In this document: one piece after another, positions 20,787 to 33,595 of the stretch | How positions within the stretch are numbered: position 1 is the stretch's first letter | Layout: each line of letters starts with the position of its first letter | Assembly (NCBI RefSeq): GCF_014851675.1 | Contig: NZ_JACVAE010000002.1 | Coordinates: 496,001-560,000 of the forward strand | Direction: 5' to 3' | Source of the DNA: Rhizobium sp. ARZ01 | GTDB taxonomy: Bacteria; Pseudomonadota; Alphaproteobacteria; Rhizobiales; Rhizobiaceae | DNA: 64,000 nucleotides | Notes under the pieces: generated by a model | Told to the model about the DNA's origin: nothing | Database searches by the model: none | What the model saw: the letters and a program-made list of their open reading frames with translations, nothing else | Translations under genes and position numbers: made by a program

Positions 20787-21950
20787 CTATGCTGCCGCGG
20801 GCAATGCCTGCCTGCCACGGCGGAGATAGACGATCCCGGCTGCAAGCAGAGCTCCGGCCGCGAGGACGCCGATGGCGACCAGCGGCCGGTAGGCGATCCA
20901 GGCGACCGCAATGACCAGGGGACCTATCAGCATCGTGAGGACCAGCGCCACCGCACCGGTACCGAAGCGGACGATCGAACCGATGAACGGCACCACATCG
21001 GCGATCACGCCGAGGATCGACAGCATCATCGCAAAGCCGACGAAGATGCCGACAAGTCCGCCGATACGGATCAGCCAGGTGATGAGCGTGTTTTCGCTCT
21101 GTGCGGCGTCAAACATCCGCGCGGCATCGACCGTACCGGCCTCGCTCAGGAACAGCGTACGTCCGTTGCTGGCGCGATAGCCGACGATCTCCTGGCCGCG
21201 CTGGGCACCGACAAAGCTCGCCTGATCGAGATCGACGCGTTCGAAGCGAACACGCAGGTCGGCGATCGCCGGCTTCTGCGGATCGTCGGAGAAGATTGCC
21301 CACCCGTTGCGCACCGCCGCGGATCCGTCGAGACCGATGGCCTCGCTCACTTGTGCAGCTTCATCCGCCGTCAGCTCGATCGCCTTGCTCTGACCGAGGG
21401 CGGCAACTCTGTCACCGTCAATCCGGAAGGCGCCAAGGCTGGCGCTGTCGACAGTGGACAAGGCCCCCTCGATCGGCATTTCCGGATTGTCGTGCCCGGC
21501 TTGGCGGAAATTGCTGGAATCGACGGCGTCGCTCCGCCACTCCTTTGCATAGGAGTAGGTGGTGACGGTTTCCTCGCTGCCGCCGAGCTGCTTTTTCGTC
21601 TCGGACTTTTCCTGCTGGACCCACTGGTACATTTCGACGGCTCGACGGACGGCGAAGGCACCTTCGGCCGCGACACCAAGCTCGTCGTCCACCGGAACGC
21701 CATCGGGGCGGATCGCTCCAGAGATATGGACGAGTTTGCCTTCATTCGCCGGATCGACCGAGGCGCTGTCGACGGAAGAGACGAGGCCGGCGCCTTCAAC
21801 GAGCGCACGGTAGGTCGCCACCGAGCGACCTTCGTTCCAGGCAAGAAGCCAGATGCAGCCGCAGACCAGCGCAAGCCCGATCAGGATCATGACGAGAGCG
21901 TTCTTCACCCTGGCGAACCAGGACGTGGTGGTTGTTTCGGTAAAACTCAT
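20787..21950 (-). CDS. TMEM43-family membrane protein
   Basis: A 387-residue protein with one N-terminal membrane helix (ALVMILIGLALVCGCIWLLAW), a large extracytoplasmic beta-rich domain (about 50-290) and a cluster of three or four C-terminal helices (from LITWLIRIGGLVGIFVGFAMM). This is the layout of the TMEM43/LUMA family (Pfam PF07787), known in human inner nuclear membrane and scattered through bacteria with no settled function. Family features include WNEGRSV after the first helix and the ETVTTYSYAKEWRSDAVDSSNF segment. The start at 21950 follows GGGGA; an upstream ATG adds six residues. Confidence 0.82.
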   Translation of the reverse strand: MSFTETTTTSWFARVKNALVMILIGLALVCGCIWLLAWNEGRSVATYRALVEGAGLVSSVDSASVDPANEGKLVHISGAIRPDGVPVDDELGVAAEGAFAVRRAVEMYQWVQQEKSETKKQLGGSEETVTTYSYAKEWRSDAVDSSNFRQAGHDNPEMPIEGALSTVDSASLGAFRIDGDRVAALGQSKAIELTADEAAQVSEAIGLDGSAAVRNGWAIFSDDPQKPAIADLRVRFERVDLDQASFVGAQRGQEIVGYRASNGRTLFLSEAGTVDAARMFDAAQSENTLITWLIRIGGLVGIFVGFAMMLSILGVIADVVPFIGSIVRFGTGAVALVLTMLIGPLVIAVAWIAYRPLVAIGVLAAGALLAAGIVYLRRGRQALPAAA

Positions 21951-22098
21951 CGTCAAATCCCCAGCCAAACCCTGTAAGGGTACCCGGCTTCTTAAAACGC
22001 AGTCGAGCTAAGAAAGGGACTACGCGGTTTCCCGCCGGCTGTATGCCCGGGCGGACCGGACAAGCCGCGTCCACCAACGGCAGATAGCGTTGGCAGGA

Positions 22099-23115
22099 CT
22101 ACCGCCTGCCCCACAGAACCTTGAAACGGGCGTTGCGGCAGACTTCGCCGCTGTCCTTGAAGGCTTCCTTCAGGACAGGCTCGTAGGGCAAACCGCGGTT
22201 GGCTACCATCAGGAGGCGACCGCCGATTTTCAGCGACTTTGCCGCCATGCGGATCATACCCGCACCGAGGCCGTGGTCGGCAGCGTGTCCTTCGTGGAAG
22301 GGCGGGTTCATGACGATCAGGTCGTAATGGTCGCGCGGCGCTTCCACCGTCAGATCCTGCCAATAGTAGCGGGCCGGCACGTCGGGGCAGTTTTCGGCCA
22401 TGTTCTCCTTGGCCGCCTCAAGCGCATTGTAGTCGGCCTCGAACAGGTCGACTCCCTTGAGGCCCGGCGCGTGTTCGCAAAGCAGAACCGAGAGATAGCC
22501 CCAACCGGCGCCAAAATCAGCGGCATGGCCGTGGAAATCAGCCGGAATGCGGCCCGCCAGAAGCTCGGAGCCTTCATCGATGCGATCATGTGAGAACATG
22601 CCGGGGGCGGCGGTGAAGCGACCTTCAACGCGGACCGGGCTTGCGGCGAGAGCCTTGATTGCCGCGGTGGCATCTGCAGGACGAGCAAACCAGAAGGCAA
22701 CACCATGATACTTCGGCGCGTGGTCGCCGCCGAATTCGTAGCGGTCGATGCGCTTGCGCAGCGACTGGATACCGTCTTCCTTGCCGCCGGCAACGAGGAT
22801 CAACCCGCCCTCGCGCACGCGCCGCAACGCTTCGGCGATACGGTCTTCGTTCTCGCCCTTGTGCTTGCCGCATAGGACGAGGGCGCCGTCATAGGCCTCG
22901 CCCTCGACCATCGGCGTCACTTTCGAGCGCGCCGCCTCCAACGCCCGGTAGAGCGGCCGGAGAGGCTGTACCGCATCGATCTCAGCCACAAACCCTTCCG
23001 GCGCGCGCTGACCGGCTTCGGCACCGAGGAAGAGGAAGCGCTGGCCTTCAGTCGGCATCTCGACCAGACCGGCGGCAAAGGGGTGGAACAGGGTTTTAAG
23101 CGCGTCGCGGCTCAT
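22099..23115 (-). CDS. RsmC/RlmG-like rRNA guanine-N2 methyltransferase
   Basis: A 338-residue class I SAM-dependent methyltransferase. A degenerate N-terminal MTase-like half (residues 1-165) precedes the active C-terminal half with the SAM motif DFGAGWGYLSVLL (about 201-213) and the catalytic NPPFHEGH typical of RsmC/RlmG enzymes that methylate guanine N2 in rRNA. The exact rRNA position cannot be set from sequence. ATG at 23113-23115 was selected over an upstream ATG (22 extra residues) because it gives the family-like MSRDALKTLFHPF start. Downstream of pnp on the same strand, but a terminator separates them. Confidence 0.85.
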   Translation of the reverse strand: MSRDALKTLFHPFAAGLVEMPTEGQRFLFLGAEAGQRAPEGFVAEIDAVQPLRPLYRALEAARSKVTPMVEGEAYDGALVLCGKHKGENEDRIAEALRRVREGGLILVAGGKEDGIQSLRKRIDRYEFGGDHAPKYHGVAFWFARPADATAAIKALAASPVRVEGRFTAAPGMFSHDRIDEGSELLAGRIPADFHGHAADFGAGWGYLSVLLCEHAPGLKGVDLFEADYNALEAAKENMAENCPDVPARYYWQDLTVEAPRDHYDLIVMNPPFHEGHAADHGLGAGMIRMAAKSLKIGGRLLMVANRGLPYEPVLKEAFKDSGEVCRNARFKVLWGRR

Positions 23116-23162
23116 GGGACAACTCTCAGGACGTGCGCGGGTTAAGCCCCGCGTCTGCAATG

Positions 23163-23197
23163 AAAAAGGGGCGCGGAACATGCCGCTCCGCGCCCCC
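23163..23197 (-). terminator. Intrinsic terminator of pnp
   Basis: On the minus strand GGGGCGCGGA (23196-23187) pairs with TCCGCGCCCC (23177-23168), followed by TTTTT at 23167-23163: a 10-bp stem, 9-nt loop and T-run. Confidence 0.88.
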
Positions 23198-23216
23198 GCA
23201 TTCGATCGGAAAGATC

Positions 23217-25361
23217 TTACTCGGCAGCCTCGCCGCCGTCGCTCTTCTTCTCGGCGACGATTTCCTTGCCGGTCGCCTGATCGACGACCTTCATGGAAAG
23301 GCGAACCTTGCCGCGCTCATCGAAGCCCATGAGCTTGACGTAGACCTTGTCGCCTTCCTTGATGACATCGGTGGTCTTGGCCACGCGCTCGGAGGAGAGC
23401 TGCGAGATATGGACCAGGCCGTCACGCGGGCCGAAGAAGTTGACGAAGGCGCCGAAGTCGGCGGTCTTGACGACCGTGCCTTCGTAGATCTGGCCAACTT
23501 CCGGCTCAGCGACGATCGAGTGGATCCACTTGCGGGCCGCTTCGATCTCCTTGGCCGAGGACGAGGCGATCTTGATGGTTCCGTCGTCTTCGATGTTGAC
23601 CTTGGCGCCGGTCTTTTCGACGATCTCGCGGATGACCTTGCCGCCCGAACCGATGACTTCGCGGATCTTGTCGACCGGGATGTTCATCACTTCGATGCGG
23701 GGAGCGAACTCGCCGAGTTCCGAACGGCCTTCGGTGATGGCGTTGGCCATCTCGCCGAGGATGTGCTTGCGGCCGCCCTGTGCCTGGCTGAGGGCGACCT
23801 TCATGATCTCTTCGGTGATGCCGGCGATCTTGATGTCCATCTGCAGCGAGGTGATACCGTCAGCAGTACCTGCGACCTTGAAGTCCATGTCTCCGAGGTG
23901 ATCCTCGTCACCGAGGATGTCGGAGAGAACCGCGAAACGGTCGCCTTCCAAGATCAGGCCCATGGCGATACCGGCAACCGGCTTTGCCAGCGGAACGCCT
24001 GCATCCATCAGTGCGAGCGAGGTGCCGCAGACGGTTGCCATCGAGGACGAGCCGTTCGACTCGGTGATCTCGGAAACGACGCGCAGCGTGTAGGGGAACT
24101 GCTCGGCGGTCGGCAGCATCGGACGAATGGCGCGCCATGCGAGCTTGCCGTGACCGATTTCGCGGCGGCCCGGGGAGCCCATGCGACCGGTTTCACCGAC
24201 CGAGTAGGGAGGGAAGTTGTAATGGAGCAGGAAGCGCTCCTTGTACATGCCCGTCAGGCTGTCGACGTATTGCTCGTCTTCGCCGGTGCCGAGGGTGGCA
24301 ACAACGATCGCCTGCGTTTCACCGCGGGTGAACAGGGCCGAACCGTGGGTGCGCGGCAGGATGCCGACTTCCGAGACGATCGGGCGAACGGTCGACAGGT
24401 CGCGGCCGTCGATGCGGCTCTTGGTGTCGAGGATGTTCCAGCGAACGATCTTGGCCTGCAGGTGCTTGAATACGGCTCCGATAACTTCGGCGGTGTACTT
24501 CGGCTCAACACCTTCCGGGAAGAAGTGAGCCTTGACCTTTGCCTTGACGGCGTCGACGGCAGCGTAGCGATCAGCCTTCTGGGTGATCTTGTAGCCTTCG
24601 CGCAGTTCGGCTTCGAAGAGCTTGAGCATTTCGGCTTCGAGCTCGGAATGATCTTCCGGCTGGAAATCGCGGGGCTCTTTGGCAGCGACCTCGGCGAGCT
24701 TGATGATCGCGTCGATGACCGGCTGGAAACCGCGGTGGCCGAACATGACGGCGCCGAGCATTACCTCTTCGTTGAGTTCCTTGGCTTCGGATTCAACCAT
24801 CAGAACGGCGTCCTGCGTGCCGGCGACGACGAGGTCGAGAACCGACTCGTCCATCTCGTCGAGATGCGGGTTCAGAACGTATTCGCCGTTGATGTAGCCA
24901 ACGCGTGCGCCACCGACCGGGCCCATGAAGGGAACGCCGGAGATCGTGAGAGCAGCCGAAGCAGCGACCATCGAGAGAACGTCGGGGTTGTTCTCGAGAT
25001 CATGCTGGACAACGGTGACGACGACCTGCGTGTCGTTCTTGTAGCCTTCCGGGAAGAGCGGGCGGATCGGGCGGTCGATCAGGCGCGAAACCAGGGTTTC
25101 GTTTTCGCTCGGACGGCCTTCGCGCTTGAAGTAGCCACCCGGGATCTTGCCGGCCGCGTAGGTCTTTTCCTGGTAGTTGACGGTCAGCGGGAAGAAGTCC
25201 TGGCCCGGCTTCGGCGCCTTGGCCGAAACGACGGTGGCGAGAACGACGGTCTCGCCGTAGGTGGCGAGAACGGCACCGTCAGCCTGACGGGCGATCTTGC
25301 CGGTTTCCAGCTTGAGCGGACGACCCGCCCATTCGATTTCAACCGTATGAGTATCGAACAT
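23217..25361 (-). CDS. pnp: Polyribonucleotide nucleotidyltransferase (PNPase)
   Basis: A 714-residue trimeric 3'-5' phosphorolytic exoribonuclease, part of RNA decay and sRNA handling. Two RNase PH domains flank an alpha-helical domain ([37 protein letters not shown] carries the catalytic region, with MDIKIAGI later), then KH ([25 protein letters not shown]) and S1 ([20 protein letters not shown]) domains near the C-terminus. Length is normal. It follows rpsO on the same strand, separated by a terminator and a structured leader. Confidence 0.97.
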   Translation of the reverse strand: MFDTHTVEIEWAGRPLKLETGKIARQADGAVLATYGETVVLATVVSAKAPKPGQDFFPLTVNYQEKTYAAGKIPGGYFKREGRPSENETLVSRLIDRPIRPLFPEGYKNDTQVVVTVVQHDLENNPDVLSMVAASAALTISGVPFMGPVGGARVGYINGEYVLNPHLDEMDESVLDLVVAGTQDAVLMVESEAKELNEEVMLGAVMFGHRGFQPVIDAIIKLAEVAAKEPRDFQPEDHSELEAEMLKLFEAELREGYKITQKADRYAAVDAVKAKVKAHFFPEGVEPKYTAEVIGAVFKHLQAKIVRWNILDTKSRIDGRDLSTVRPIVSEVGILPRTHGSALFTRGETQAIVVATLGTGEDEQYVDSLTGMYKERFLLHYNFPPYSVGETGRMGSPGRREIGHGKLAWRAIRPMLPTAEQFPYTLRVVSEITESNGSSSMATVCGTSLALMDAGVPLAKPVAGIAMGLILEGDRFAVLSDILGDEDHLGDMDFKVAGTADGITSLQMDIKIAGITEEIMKVALSQAQGGRKHILGEMANAITEGRSELGEFAPRIEVMNIPVDKIREVIGSGGKVIREIVEKTGAKVNIEDDGTIKIASSSAKEIEAARKWIHSIVAEPEVGQIYEGTVVKTADFGAFVNFFGPRDGLVHISQLSSERVAKTTDVIKEGDKVYVKLMGFDERGKVRLSMKVVDQATGKEIVAEKKSDGGEAAE

Positions 25362-25643
25362 GTCTTGTCCTTACTTGTTGCGGAGATACGCACCGCCGCC
25401 TAGTCGGCGCAGGTGGCTCTATCCGCATTCGTGACGCATCATGGGCAAGACAACAGGAGGCTTCGCGTCGTGGCGACTTCGCATTGTCCGGATCTGGCGC
25501 TTCTCGCCGCCGGACACAGGCGAGCGCCTGAAGCATCCTGCAATCCTGCCCCATGACAGGCCATCGGTTGTTCCGCAGGTCCGGCCCATCCGGCCTGCTG
25601 GACGATTTTGTTCCGATCAGCGGAACATGCGGAGAAGCTCCGC
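25362..25643 (-). promoter_or_regulatory. pnp leader region with stem-loops
   Basis: No gene is seen between the rpsO terminator and pnp. The strongest structure is a broken hairpin at 25487-25514 (TCCGG...CCGGA enclosing GGCG...CGCC), with a weaker GCCG...CGGC hairpin near 25396-25409 just ahead of the pnp ribosome site (AAGGAC). Leaders of pnp in other proteobacteria carry RNase III-cleaved hairpins used for PNPase autoregulation; the same is inferred here. A promoter for pnp was not pinned down. Confidence 0.4.
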
Positions 25644-25683
25644 GAAAACAACTGGCGGGCGCTCCGCGAGGAACGCCCGCCAG
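25644..25683 (-). terminator. Intrinsic terminator of rpsO
   Basis: A perfect 10-bp stem CTGGCGGGCG/CGCCCGCCAG (25652-25661 with 25674-25683, 12-nt loop), followed on the minus strand by TTGTTTTC. It lies 6 bp after the rpsO stop, so some read-through to pnp is expected. Confidence 0.85.
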
Positions 25684-25689
25684 AAAACC

Positions 25690-25959
25690 TTAGCGGCGGA
25701 TGCCCAGAGCAGCAATCAGCTTGCTGTAGCGGGCTTCATCCTTCTTCTTGAGATAGTCAAGAAGCGAGCGGCGGCTCGAAACCATCGTCAACAGGCCACG
25801 GCGGGAATGGTTATCCTTCTTGTGGCCTTTGAAGTGTTCCGTCAGGTTGTTGATGCGCTCGGTCAGGATCGCCACCTGGACTTCCGGAGAACCGGTATCG
25901 CCTTCGACGGTTGCGTATTCCTTGATCAGCGCAGCCTTGCGCTCAGCAGTGATCGACAT
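25690..25959 (-). CDS. rpsO: 30S ribosomal protein S15
   Basis: An 89-residue primary 16S rRNA-binding protein of the small subunit platform. It starts [35 protein letters not shown] in the normal way and carries the conserved [36 protein letters not shown] before the ATG is a good ribosome site; the longer open frame upstream (to 26145) is not the family start. It precedes pnp, the widely conserved order. Confidence 0.97.
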   Translation of the reverse strand: MSITAERKAALIKEYATVEGDTGSPEVQVAILTERINNLTEHFKGHKKDNHSRRGLLTMVSSRRSLLDYLKKKDEARYSKLIAALGIRR

Positions 25960-26141
25960 CGGAGATCCTTTCTTGAAATGGAGGACTTGGGTCGCCAATC
26001 GCCGGGATGTCGTCCAGCGACGGCCATGAAGGCAGGCGGAATTGGCCCGCATGCTGGCGGTGCCTATAAACCATTCAACGGGGAAATGGAAGGGGCGTCG
26101 GTTCGGCTGCCAATGGTCTGACGTCCGCAACGCCTCCCGTC

Positions 26142-27908
26142 TCAACCTACCCTCTCACCGGGCATGTTGGCCGGCTCATCATCGAGCTTCGACAGCGGGA
26201 TGGAAAACCGCCATTCAATTCCGTCCGCATGCATTCGGCGCTCTAGTTCCGCATCCATCGCAATGCCGATCATGCGTTCCAGGACGACGCTTCCGAAACC
26301 CTTCGGCGGGGCCTCTGTCCGTTCCGGATCGAGATTCACACCGCTCTCGCGCCAGACAAGGTTCAACCGCTCGCCCTCGACTGCCCAAGAAAATTCGACG
26401 ATGCCGCGAGCATTGGAAAACGCTCCATGCTTGGCGGCATTGGTCGCAAGCTCGTGAAGCGCCATGCCGAGTGTTTGCGACGCCTGGCTGCCGAGCCGCA
26501 CGAGGGGACCGGACATTCGAACTCGCGCAGGGTCATCAGGCACAAAGGGTTTCAGCTGGTTTCGCGCCAGTTCTTCGAGGGCGACGCCAAGTGCGGTATT
26601 TGCGATCATCAGGTCTGTCGAACGGGCAAGCCCCGCGAGTCGCTTTCGAAAGGCATCGGCGAAGGCAGTCGGGGATGCCGCCGTGGTCACGGACTGGTTC
26701 AGCATCGCCTGGATGACCGTCAGCTGGTTCTTCGAGCGGTGTGCCACTTCGCGCATGAGAAAGCGTATCTCGCTCTCCGCCCGTTTGCGCGCATCGGCCG
26801 CCCCCGATAACGCCTTCGACACCGTGTCCAGCTCCGAAATGATGTGGCGGCGGGGCGGCACGCGCTCGCCGAGCCCGAGCCGCATGGCGTCGCGTGCAAG
26901 CATCCTGACGTCCCGCGATAGGATCCGTGCGATGAACACCGCCGCGGCCGTCGCCAGTGTTGCGATGATCGCCCCACCGGCAATGAGCCACACGAGCGAC
27001 GAGGTTGCCGGAGCCTGAACGACGGCGGCCTCGGCCCAAGTGACGATTTTCCATCCGGTCAGGGCTGAGAAGTCCGTCACGACCTGATAGTCGACATCCT
27101 GGTGACGGGCGCTGCCAAGGCCGATACGGAAGGCGGGCACCACCTGAAGGAAGAAAGGCTTGCCGGTGACGGCCGCAGCATCCGTCGAGACGATGACAGT
27201 CCCGGTATCGTCGAGCACCGCCGCATTCCAACCCGGAGACAAAAGGTCCGGCGTCACGACTTTGGACAGATAGTCCGCATCCTGGGTCAAGGTGAGTAAG
27301 ACCGTTTCACCAGAGTTGAGCCGGACCGGCTGATGAACATTGAACACCCACTTCTGGGCGACTTGGTCGAAAAACAGGTTTGATACCGCCGGCCTATCGC
27401 CTTCCAACGCCTTCTGCGCGGTCGCTTCGTCCGATGTACGGCCAAGTTCCGTGCCAGAGGGCACGCGCGTGTTCAGACGCTGCTGATAGTCCTTGCCGAT
27501 CACGAGTAGATGGGCATCCGTGCCTGCCAATGCTTTGACTGCCTGTGCCTGAAGGCCCTTGAAGTCGCCATTCTGCAGGTAGGATGACGTCGAAAAGAAC
27601 GTCAACGTCGACAACATTGCCGACACCTCACGGTCAATCACCCTGTTGACCGCTCCGGTCGAGGTCTTGAGAAGCGATTCGACCGCCCGTTCCTGAGCCT
27701 CATTAGCTCTATTGAGCACAAGGGTGGCGAACACGAAGGACGGAACCACCACGACGAGGATCAGGCAGACAAGATAGAAAGCGACAGGACGGCGCATCCT
27801 TTCGCGCCAGCCACCTCCCGCGCGGGATGGACTGGATACAGCTCGTTCGTCTCGTGGGCTTTTGATCGTCAACCGGTGGCCCGTTCCGTGTTGGCGCTCG
27901 ACGCGCAT
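26142..27908 (-). CDS. Membrane sensor histidine kinase (HWE/HisKA_2 type) with periplasmic Cache-like domain
   Basis: A 588-residue kinase. Membrane helix 1 (42-66), a periplasmic double-Cache-like region (67-300), membrane helix 2 (304-327) and a short HAMP-like linker precede the kinase core. The phospho-acceptor is His390 in [11 protein letters not shown], the HisKA_2/HWE pattern, followed by an ATPase domain with [14 protein letters not shown] (N box) and [12 protein letters not shown]. Such kinases in Alphaproteobacteria often signal to single-domain response regulators or PhyR-type anti-anti-sigma factors; no partner regulator is adjacent. It interrupts the usual rpsO-truB neighbourhood. 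The ATG at 27908 has only a weak ribosome site, so the start is uncertain. Confidence 0.85.
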   Translation of the reverse strand: MRVERQHGTGHRLTIKSPRDERAVSSPSRAGGGWRERMRRPVAFYLVCLILVVVVPSFVFATLVLNRANEAQERAVESLLKTSTGAVNRVIDREVSAMLSTLTFFSTSSYLQNGDFKGLQAQAVKALAGTDAHLLVIGKDYQQRLNTRVPSGTELGRTSDEATAQKALEGDRPAVSNLFFDQVAQKWVFNVHQPVRLNSGETVLLTLTQDADYLSKVVTPDLLSPGWNAAVLDDTGTVIVSTDAAAVTGKPFFLQVVPAFRIGLGSARHQDVDYQVVTDFSALTGWKIVTWAEAAVVQAPATSSLVWLIAGGAIIATLATAAAVFIARILSRDVRMLARDAMRLGLGERVPPRRHIISELDTVSKALSGAADARKRAESEIRFLMREVAHRSKNQLTVIQAMLNQSVTTAASPTAFADAFRKRLAGLARSTDLMIANTALGVALEELARNQLKPFVPDDPARVRMSGPLVRLGSQASQTLGMALHELATNAAKHGAFSNARGIVEFSWAVEGERLNLVWRESGVNLDPERTEAPPKGFGSVVLERMIGIAMDAELERRMHADGIEWRFSIPLSKLDDEPANMPGERVG

Positions 27909-28080
27909 TGCTCGCTCAGCAAACGCTATTCAGCATTGCCGCCAGATGGAAATCAAGCGGCGACATTTGACCACTTCAGTAAAGCCGGACAGACAGATGA
28001 TCCAAAAGCAATGTTTGCAATTGGGCTTCGGACGGGTATTCCAGCCGCGTTGCCAGTCGTTTTCCAGGAAGGAAATTCAC

Positions 28081-28689
28081 GTGAAGCTCTACTACTCACC
28101 CGGCGCCTGCTCGATGGCTTCCCACGTCGTTCTCAATGAGATCGGCAAGCCGTTCGAGATCGAAAAGGTCAGCACCAAGACGAAGGTCATGGAAAGCGGC
28201 CGGGACTATTGGGCGATCAATCCCAAGGGCGCCGTGCCTGCGCTCGAAATTGAAAACGGGGAAATCCTGACCGAAGGTCCGGCGATCCTTCAGTACATCG
28301 CCGACGCCAATGGAGCGACGGAGCTTGCACCTCCCGCCGGCACGCTTGCGCGTGCGCGGGTGCAGGAAATGCTGAGCTTCGTCGGTTCGGAACTGCACAA
28401 GGCGTTCAGCCCCCTTTTCCATCCCGGCAAGACGGACGCAGAAAAGGACGCTGCGCGCGAAATGGTCGGCAAGAAATTCGACTGGCTGGAATCCTGTCTG
28501 TCGGACGGTAGGGCCTATCTGACAGGTTCCGCCTTCACAGTTGCGGACGCTTATGCGTTCGTCGTCGCCAACTGGTCGAGCGTCACGGGCATTTCTCTTG
28601 CGGGGTGGCCCAAGCTGACGGCCTACGTGGAACGGATTGCTGCTAGGCCCTCCGTGCAGGCAACGTTGAAGGCCGAAGGTCTGGCCTGA
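28081..28689 (+). CDS. Beta-class glutathione S-transferase
   Basis: A 202-residue cytosolic GST. The thioredoxin-like N-terminal domain begins MKLYYSPGACSMA with Cys10, the residue typical of bacterial beta-class enzymes that form a mixed disulfide with glutathione. The cis-Pro/SNAIL-like region reads KGAVPALEIENGEILTEGPAILQYIAD. The all-helical C-terminal domain contains YLTGSAFTVADAYAFVVANW. The GTG start has GGAAGGAA 7 bp upstream. A lone plus-strand gene among minus-strand translation genes, divergent from the histidine kinase and convergent with truB. The substrate is unknown. Confidence 0.92.
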   Translation: MKLYYSPGACSMASHVVLNEIGKPFEIEKVSTKTKVMESGRDYWAINPKGAVPALEIENGEILTEGPAILQYIADANGATELAPPAGTLARARVQEMLSFVGSELHKAFSPLFHPGKTDAEKDAAREMVGKKFDWLESCLSDGRAYLTGSAFTVADAYAFVVANWSSVTGISLAGWPKLTAYVERIAARPSVQATLKAEGLA

Positions 28690-28700
28690 CCGGCCAAAGC

Positions 28701-28725
28701 ATGCGCGCGGCCAGGCCGCGCGCAT
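28701..28725. terminator. Strong GC hairpin between gst and truB
   Basis: ATGCGCGCGGCC and GGCCGCGCGCAT form a perfect 12-bp stem around one unpaired base, between the convergent stops. T-runs on either side are poor, so it may stabilise mRNA 3' ends or act as a weak bidirectional terminator. Confidence 0.5.
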
Positions 28726-28729
28726 TGCA

Positions 28730-29662
28730 TCAATTGAATACCCGTTTCGGACGGAATTCGCCCCCGCCGATCTCGCCGATCGCCACCAGCTTACCGCGTG
28801 CCGTGGCATAGGCCTCATCGGCGGAAACCGGCGCATCACGGCCACGCAGGATGATGGGATTGCCCATGCGCAGCCTATGGGCCTGATCGTCATTGATGAC
28901 GATCTGCGGAAGGGTCGAAAGCGCTTCACCGGTATCGATTAGGAACGCGTCCAGGGCGGCGAGGCGTTCGGCCTCATCCTCGATCTTCTCAAGTGCGGTC
29001 AGATCGGCCAGCGGCACCATATCCTCCTCGCCGAAAGGCGCGACATAGGTGCGGCGTAACTCGGAAATGTGCCCGTAACAGCCGAGATCGCGACCGAAAT
29101 CGCGGGCGAGCGCGCGCACATAGGTGCCTTTGCCGCATTCAACCTCGAACCGGGCGCTGTTTGCATCAGGACAGCCGAGAAGAGTAAGGCGGTGGATTTC
29201 GACCTCGCGGGCGGGTATTTCCACCGTTTCGCCGTCACGGGCGATGTCGTAGGCGCGCTCACCGCCGATCTTGATCGCCGAGAACTGGGGCGGCACCTGC
29301 TGGATCACACCGGTATAGCCCGACAGCAATGCGTTGATTGCGTCGGCAGTCGGGCGCGTGTCGGAAGACAGCGTCACCTCTCCTTCCAGATCGTCGGTTG
29401 AGCGTTCCTCGCCCCAGGTGACGGTGAATTCGTAGATCTTCCGCCCATCCATGACATAGGGAACGGTCTTGGTCGCATCACCGAGCGCGATCGGCAGCAT
29501 GCCGGAGGCAAGCGGGTCGAGCGTTCCGGCATGCCCGGCCTTCTGCGCCTTGAACAGCCACTTGATTTTCGAGACTGCTTCGGTCGAGCCGAAGTCGAAC
29601 GGCTTGTCGAGGATCAGCCAGCCCGAGATCGGGCGGCCCTTGGGTTTGCGTGGTTTGGACAT
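28730..29662 (-). CDS. truB: tRNA pseudouridine(55) synthase
   Basis: A 310-residue enzyme that makes pseudouridine 55 in the T-loop of tRNAs and helps tRNA folding. The catalytic Asp49 lies in [17 protein letters not shown], with the family segments [45 protein letters not shown] and [15 protein letters not shown] in order. A C-terminal PUA-like part follows. Twelve bases downstream of rbfA on the same strand, the end of the rimP-nusA-infB-rbfA-truB series. Confidence 0.96.
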   Translation of the reverse strand: MSKPRKPKGRPISGWLILDKPFDFGSTEAVSKIKWLFKAQKAGHAGTLDPLASGMLPIALGDATKTVPYVMDGRKIYEFTVTWGEERSTDDLEGEVTLSSDTRPTADAINALLSGYTGVIQQVPPQFSAIKIGGERAYDIARDGETVEIPAREVEIHRLTLLGCPDANSARFEVECGKGTYVRALARDFGRDLGCYGHISELRRTYVAPFGEEDMVPLADLTALEKIEDEAERLAALDAFLIDTGEALSTLPQIVINDDQAHRLRMGNPIILRGRDAPVSADEAYATARGKLVAIGEIGGGEFRPKRVFN

Positions 29663-29673
29663 CGGCTCTTCTG

Positions 29674-30075
29674 TTATTGTTCGTCGGTGTCGTCGAGGTC
29701 GCGCGCCACTTCCGGGGAGCGCAGCAATTCGTCGATCTTCTTGTAGTTGTCGAAGCTGGTGTCGTCGCGGAAACGCACGTCCGGCATGTACTTCATCTGG
29801 CGCAACTGCGGACCGAGGCGGCCGCGGATGAACTTCGCGTTGCGATTCAGTGCCTCGATGACGGCCGCGTGGTCCTGCACGCCAAGCGGCGTAACATAGG
29901 CGGTGGCATGCTTAAGATCGGGCGACATACGCACTTCGGAGATCGAAATGACTGTCTTTTCGATCAGCGGATCGCGCACTTCACCGCGCTGCAGGACCTG
30001 GGTAATCGCGGCGCGGACCTGTTCGCCGACACGCAGCATGCGCTGCGAGGGAGCAGAGGAGGTTGCTCTAGTCAT
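29674..30075 (-). CDS. rbfA: Ribosome-binding factor A
   Basis: A 133-residue KH-fold factor for late 30S maturation and cold adaptation. It starts [19 protein letters not shown] and contains the family segments [27 protein letters not shown] and [32 protein letters not shown]. The ATG at 30073-30075 follows AAAGGTATCGAC; an upstream in-frame start falls inside a terminator hairpin. It sits between infB and truB, but an intrinsic terminator stands directly before its ribosome site. Confidence 0.95.
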   Translation of the reverse strand: MTRATSSAPSQRMLRVGEQVRAAITQVLQRGEVRDPLIEKTVISISEVRMSPDLKHATAYVTPLGVQDHAAVIEALNRNAKFIRGRLGPQLRQMKYMPDVRFRDDTSFDNYKKIDELLRSPEVARDLDDTDEQ

Positions 30076-30087
30076 TGTCGATACCTT

Positions 30088-30126
30088 TAAAAAAATGCGA
30101 GCGCCGAAACTCTCCGACGCTCGCAT
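30088..30126 (-). terminator. Intrinsic terminator between infB and rbfA
   Basis: On the minus strand ATGCGAGCG pairs with CGCTCGCAT across a loop of about 12 nt, followed at once by TTTTTTT (30095-30088). The T-run ends within a few bases of the rbfA ribosome site. Confidence 0.82.
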
Positions 30127-30147
30127 GACAGCTGACTGGACGAGCCC

Positions 30148-32793
<2,646 letters not shown>

Positions 32794-32899
32794 TCCGCTT
32801 CCGTTCCGTTAGATCAGGACCGGATGCGTCGCACCAGACCCTGTCGTTCAATTCCTGTCGCTCGACGCGCTTGATGCCGGTTTCGGCCGGTCACCCGCG

Positions 32900-33562
32900 T
32901 CATTGCTTTGGCTGGCGAGCGTCGCCTTGTGCCCGAACCGAGCCAGCGCCACGGTATCTTTCGAGCATGATTGCGCGCTTCACTACACCCTCACCCGCCT
33001 GCCCTGCAAGCGCGCAAGCATGGATAAAAGCATTCTGGCCTAAAAGCCCTTCCATTTCCGCTTCCGAGAAGAAGCGATAGGAAGGGATTTCGTTCTCTTC
33101 CTCCGCGGCGAACATATAGGCCCTCCGCGCCTGGTCAATCTTGCGCACACCATCTGCTGCCGCATCGGTGGCGTGGAACACCGCAAGGGCGGCGCCTGAG
33201 CGCACCGCCTTGTCGACATTCATGCCGCCAGTGATGAACTGGCCGGCCTTGCGGGCCATGTTCATCATGCCGGCAAGCTGCGTCACGAGGAGCCGGTCGA
33301 TTTCGGCACCCAAGTCTGCAGAAGCCCGGACCTCCGCCTTTAGAGCGCGGGCGAAGGCCTTCTTCGCCACGGCCTTGTCGACCAGCGCCCGCTCCGCCTT
33401 GACCCAGCATCCGCGACCCGGAAGCTGACGCTTCAGGTCGGCAACGACAGTGCCGTCGGGTCCGGCGACGAAACGGATCAACATGTCGACATCGCCGCTC
33501 TCGCGGGTCACGATGCACATACGACCGTTCTCGCCGTCGTCCTTCCTTCTATTGTCGGGCAA
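32900..33562 (-). CDS. YlxR-L7Ae fusion RNA-binding protein
   Basis: A 220-residue protein with two RNA-binding domains. The N-terminal YlxR (DUF448) domain spans about 10-85 (GRMCIVTRESGDVDMLIRFV; LPGRGCWVKAERALVDKAVAKKAF). A C-terminal L7Ae/YlxQ-like domain follows from about 100 (NMARKAGQFITGGMNVDKAVRSGAALAVFHATDAA). In Firmicutes these are two genes, ylxR and ylxQ, in the nusA-infB operon; the fused form between nusA and infB is standard in Alphaproteobacteria. The start is a TTG at 33560-33562 after CCGGAGAT, 33 bp after the nusA stop. YlxR has been linked to transcription control and to RNase P in other bacteria. Confidence 0.9.
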   Translation of the reverse strand: MPDNRRKDDGENGRMCIVTRESGDVDMLIRFVAGPDGTVVADLKRQLPGRGCWVKAERALVDKAVAKKAFARALKAEVRASADLGAEIDRLLVTQLAGMMNMARKAGQFITGGMNVDKAVRSGAALAVFHATDAAADGVRKIDQARRAYMFAAEEENEIPSYRFFSEAEMEGLLGQNAFIHACALAGQAGEGVVKRAIMLERYRGAGSVRAQGDARQPKQ

Positions 33563-33595
33563 CGGTATCTCCGGCTGCTCAGGAGAGGCCGCCGA

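Noticed and set aside
23133..25403. A 756-codon open frame opposite pnp
   Set aside because: Antisense shadow of a GC-rich conserved gene; no ribosome site and an acidic Asp/Val/Gly-rich composition typical of reverse-frame reading.
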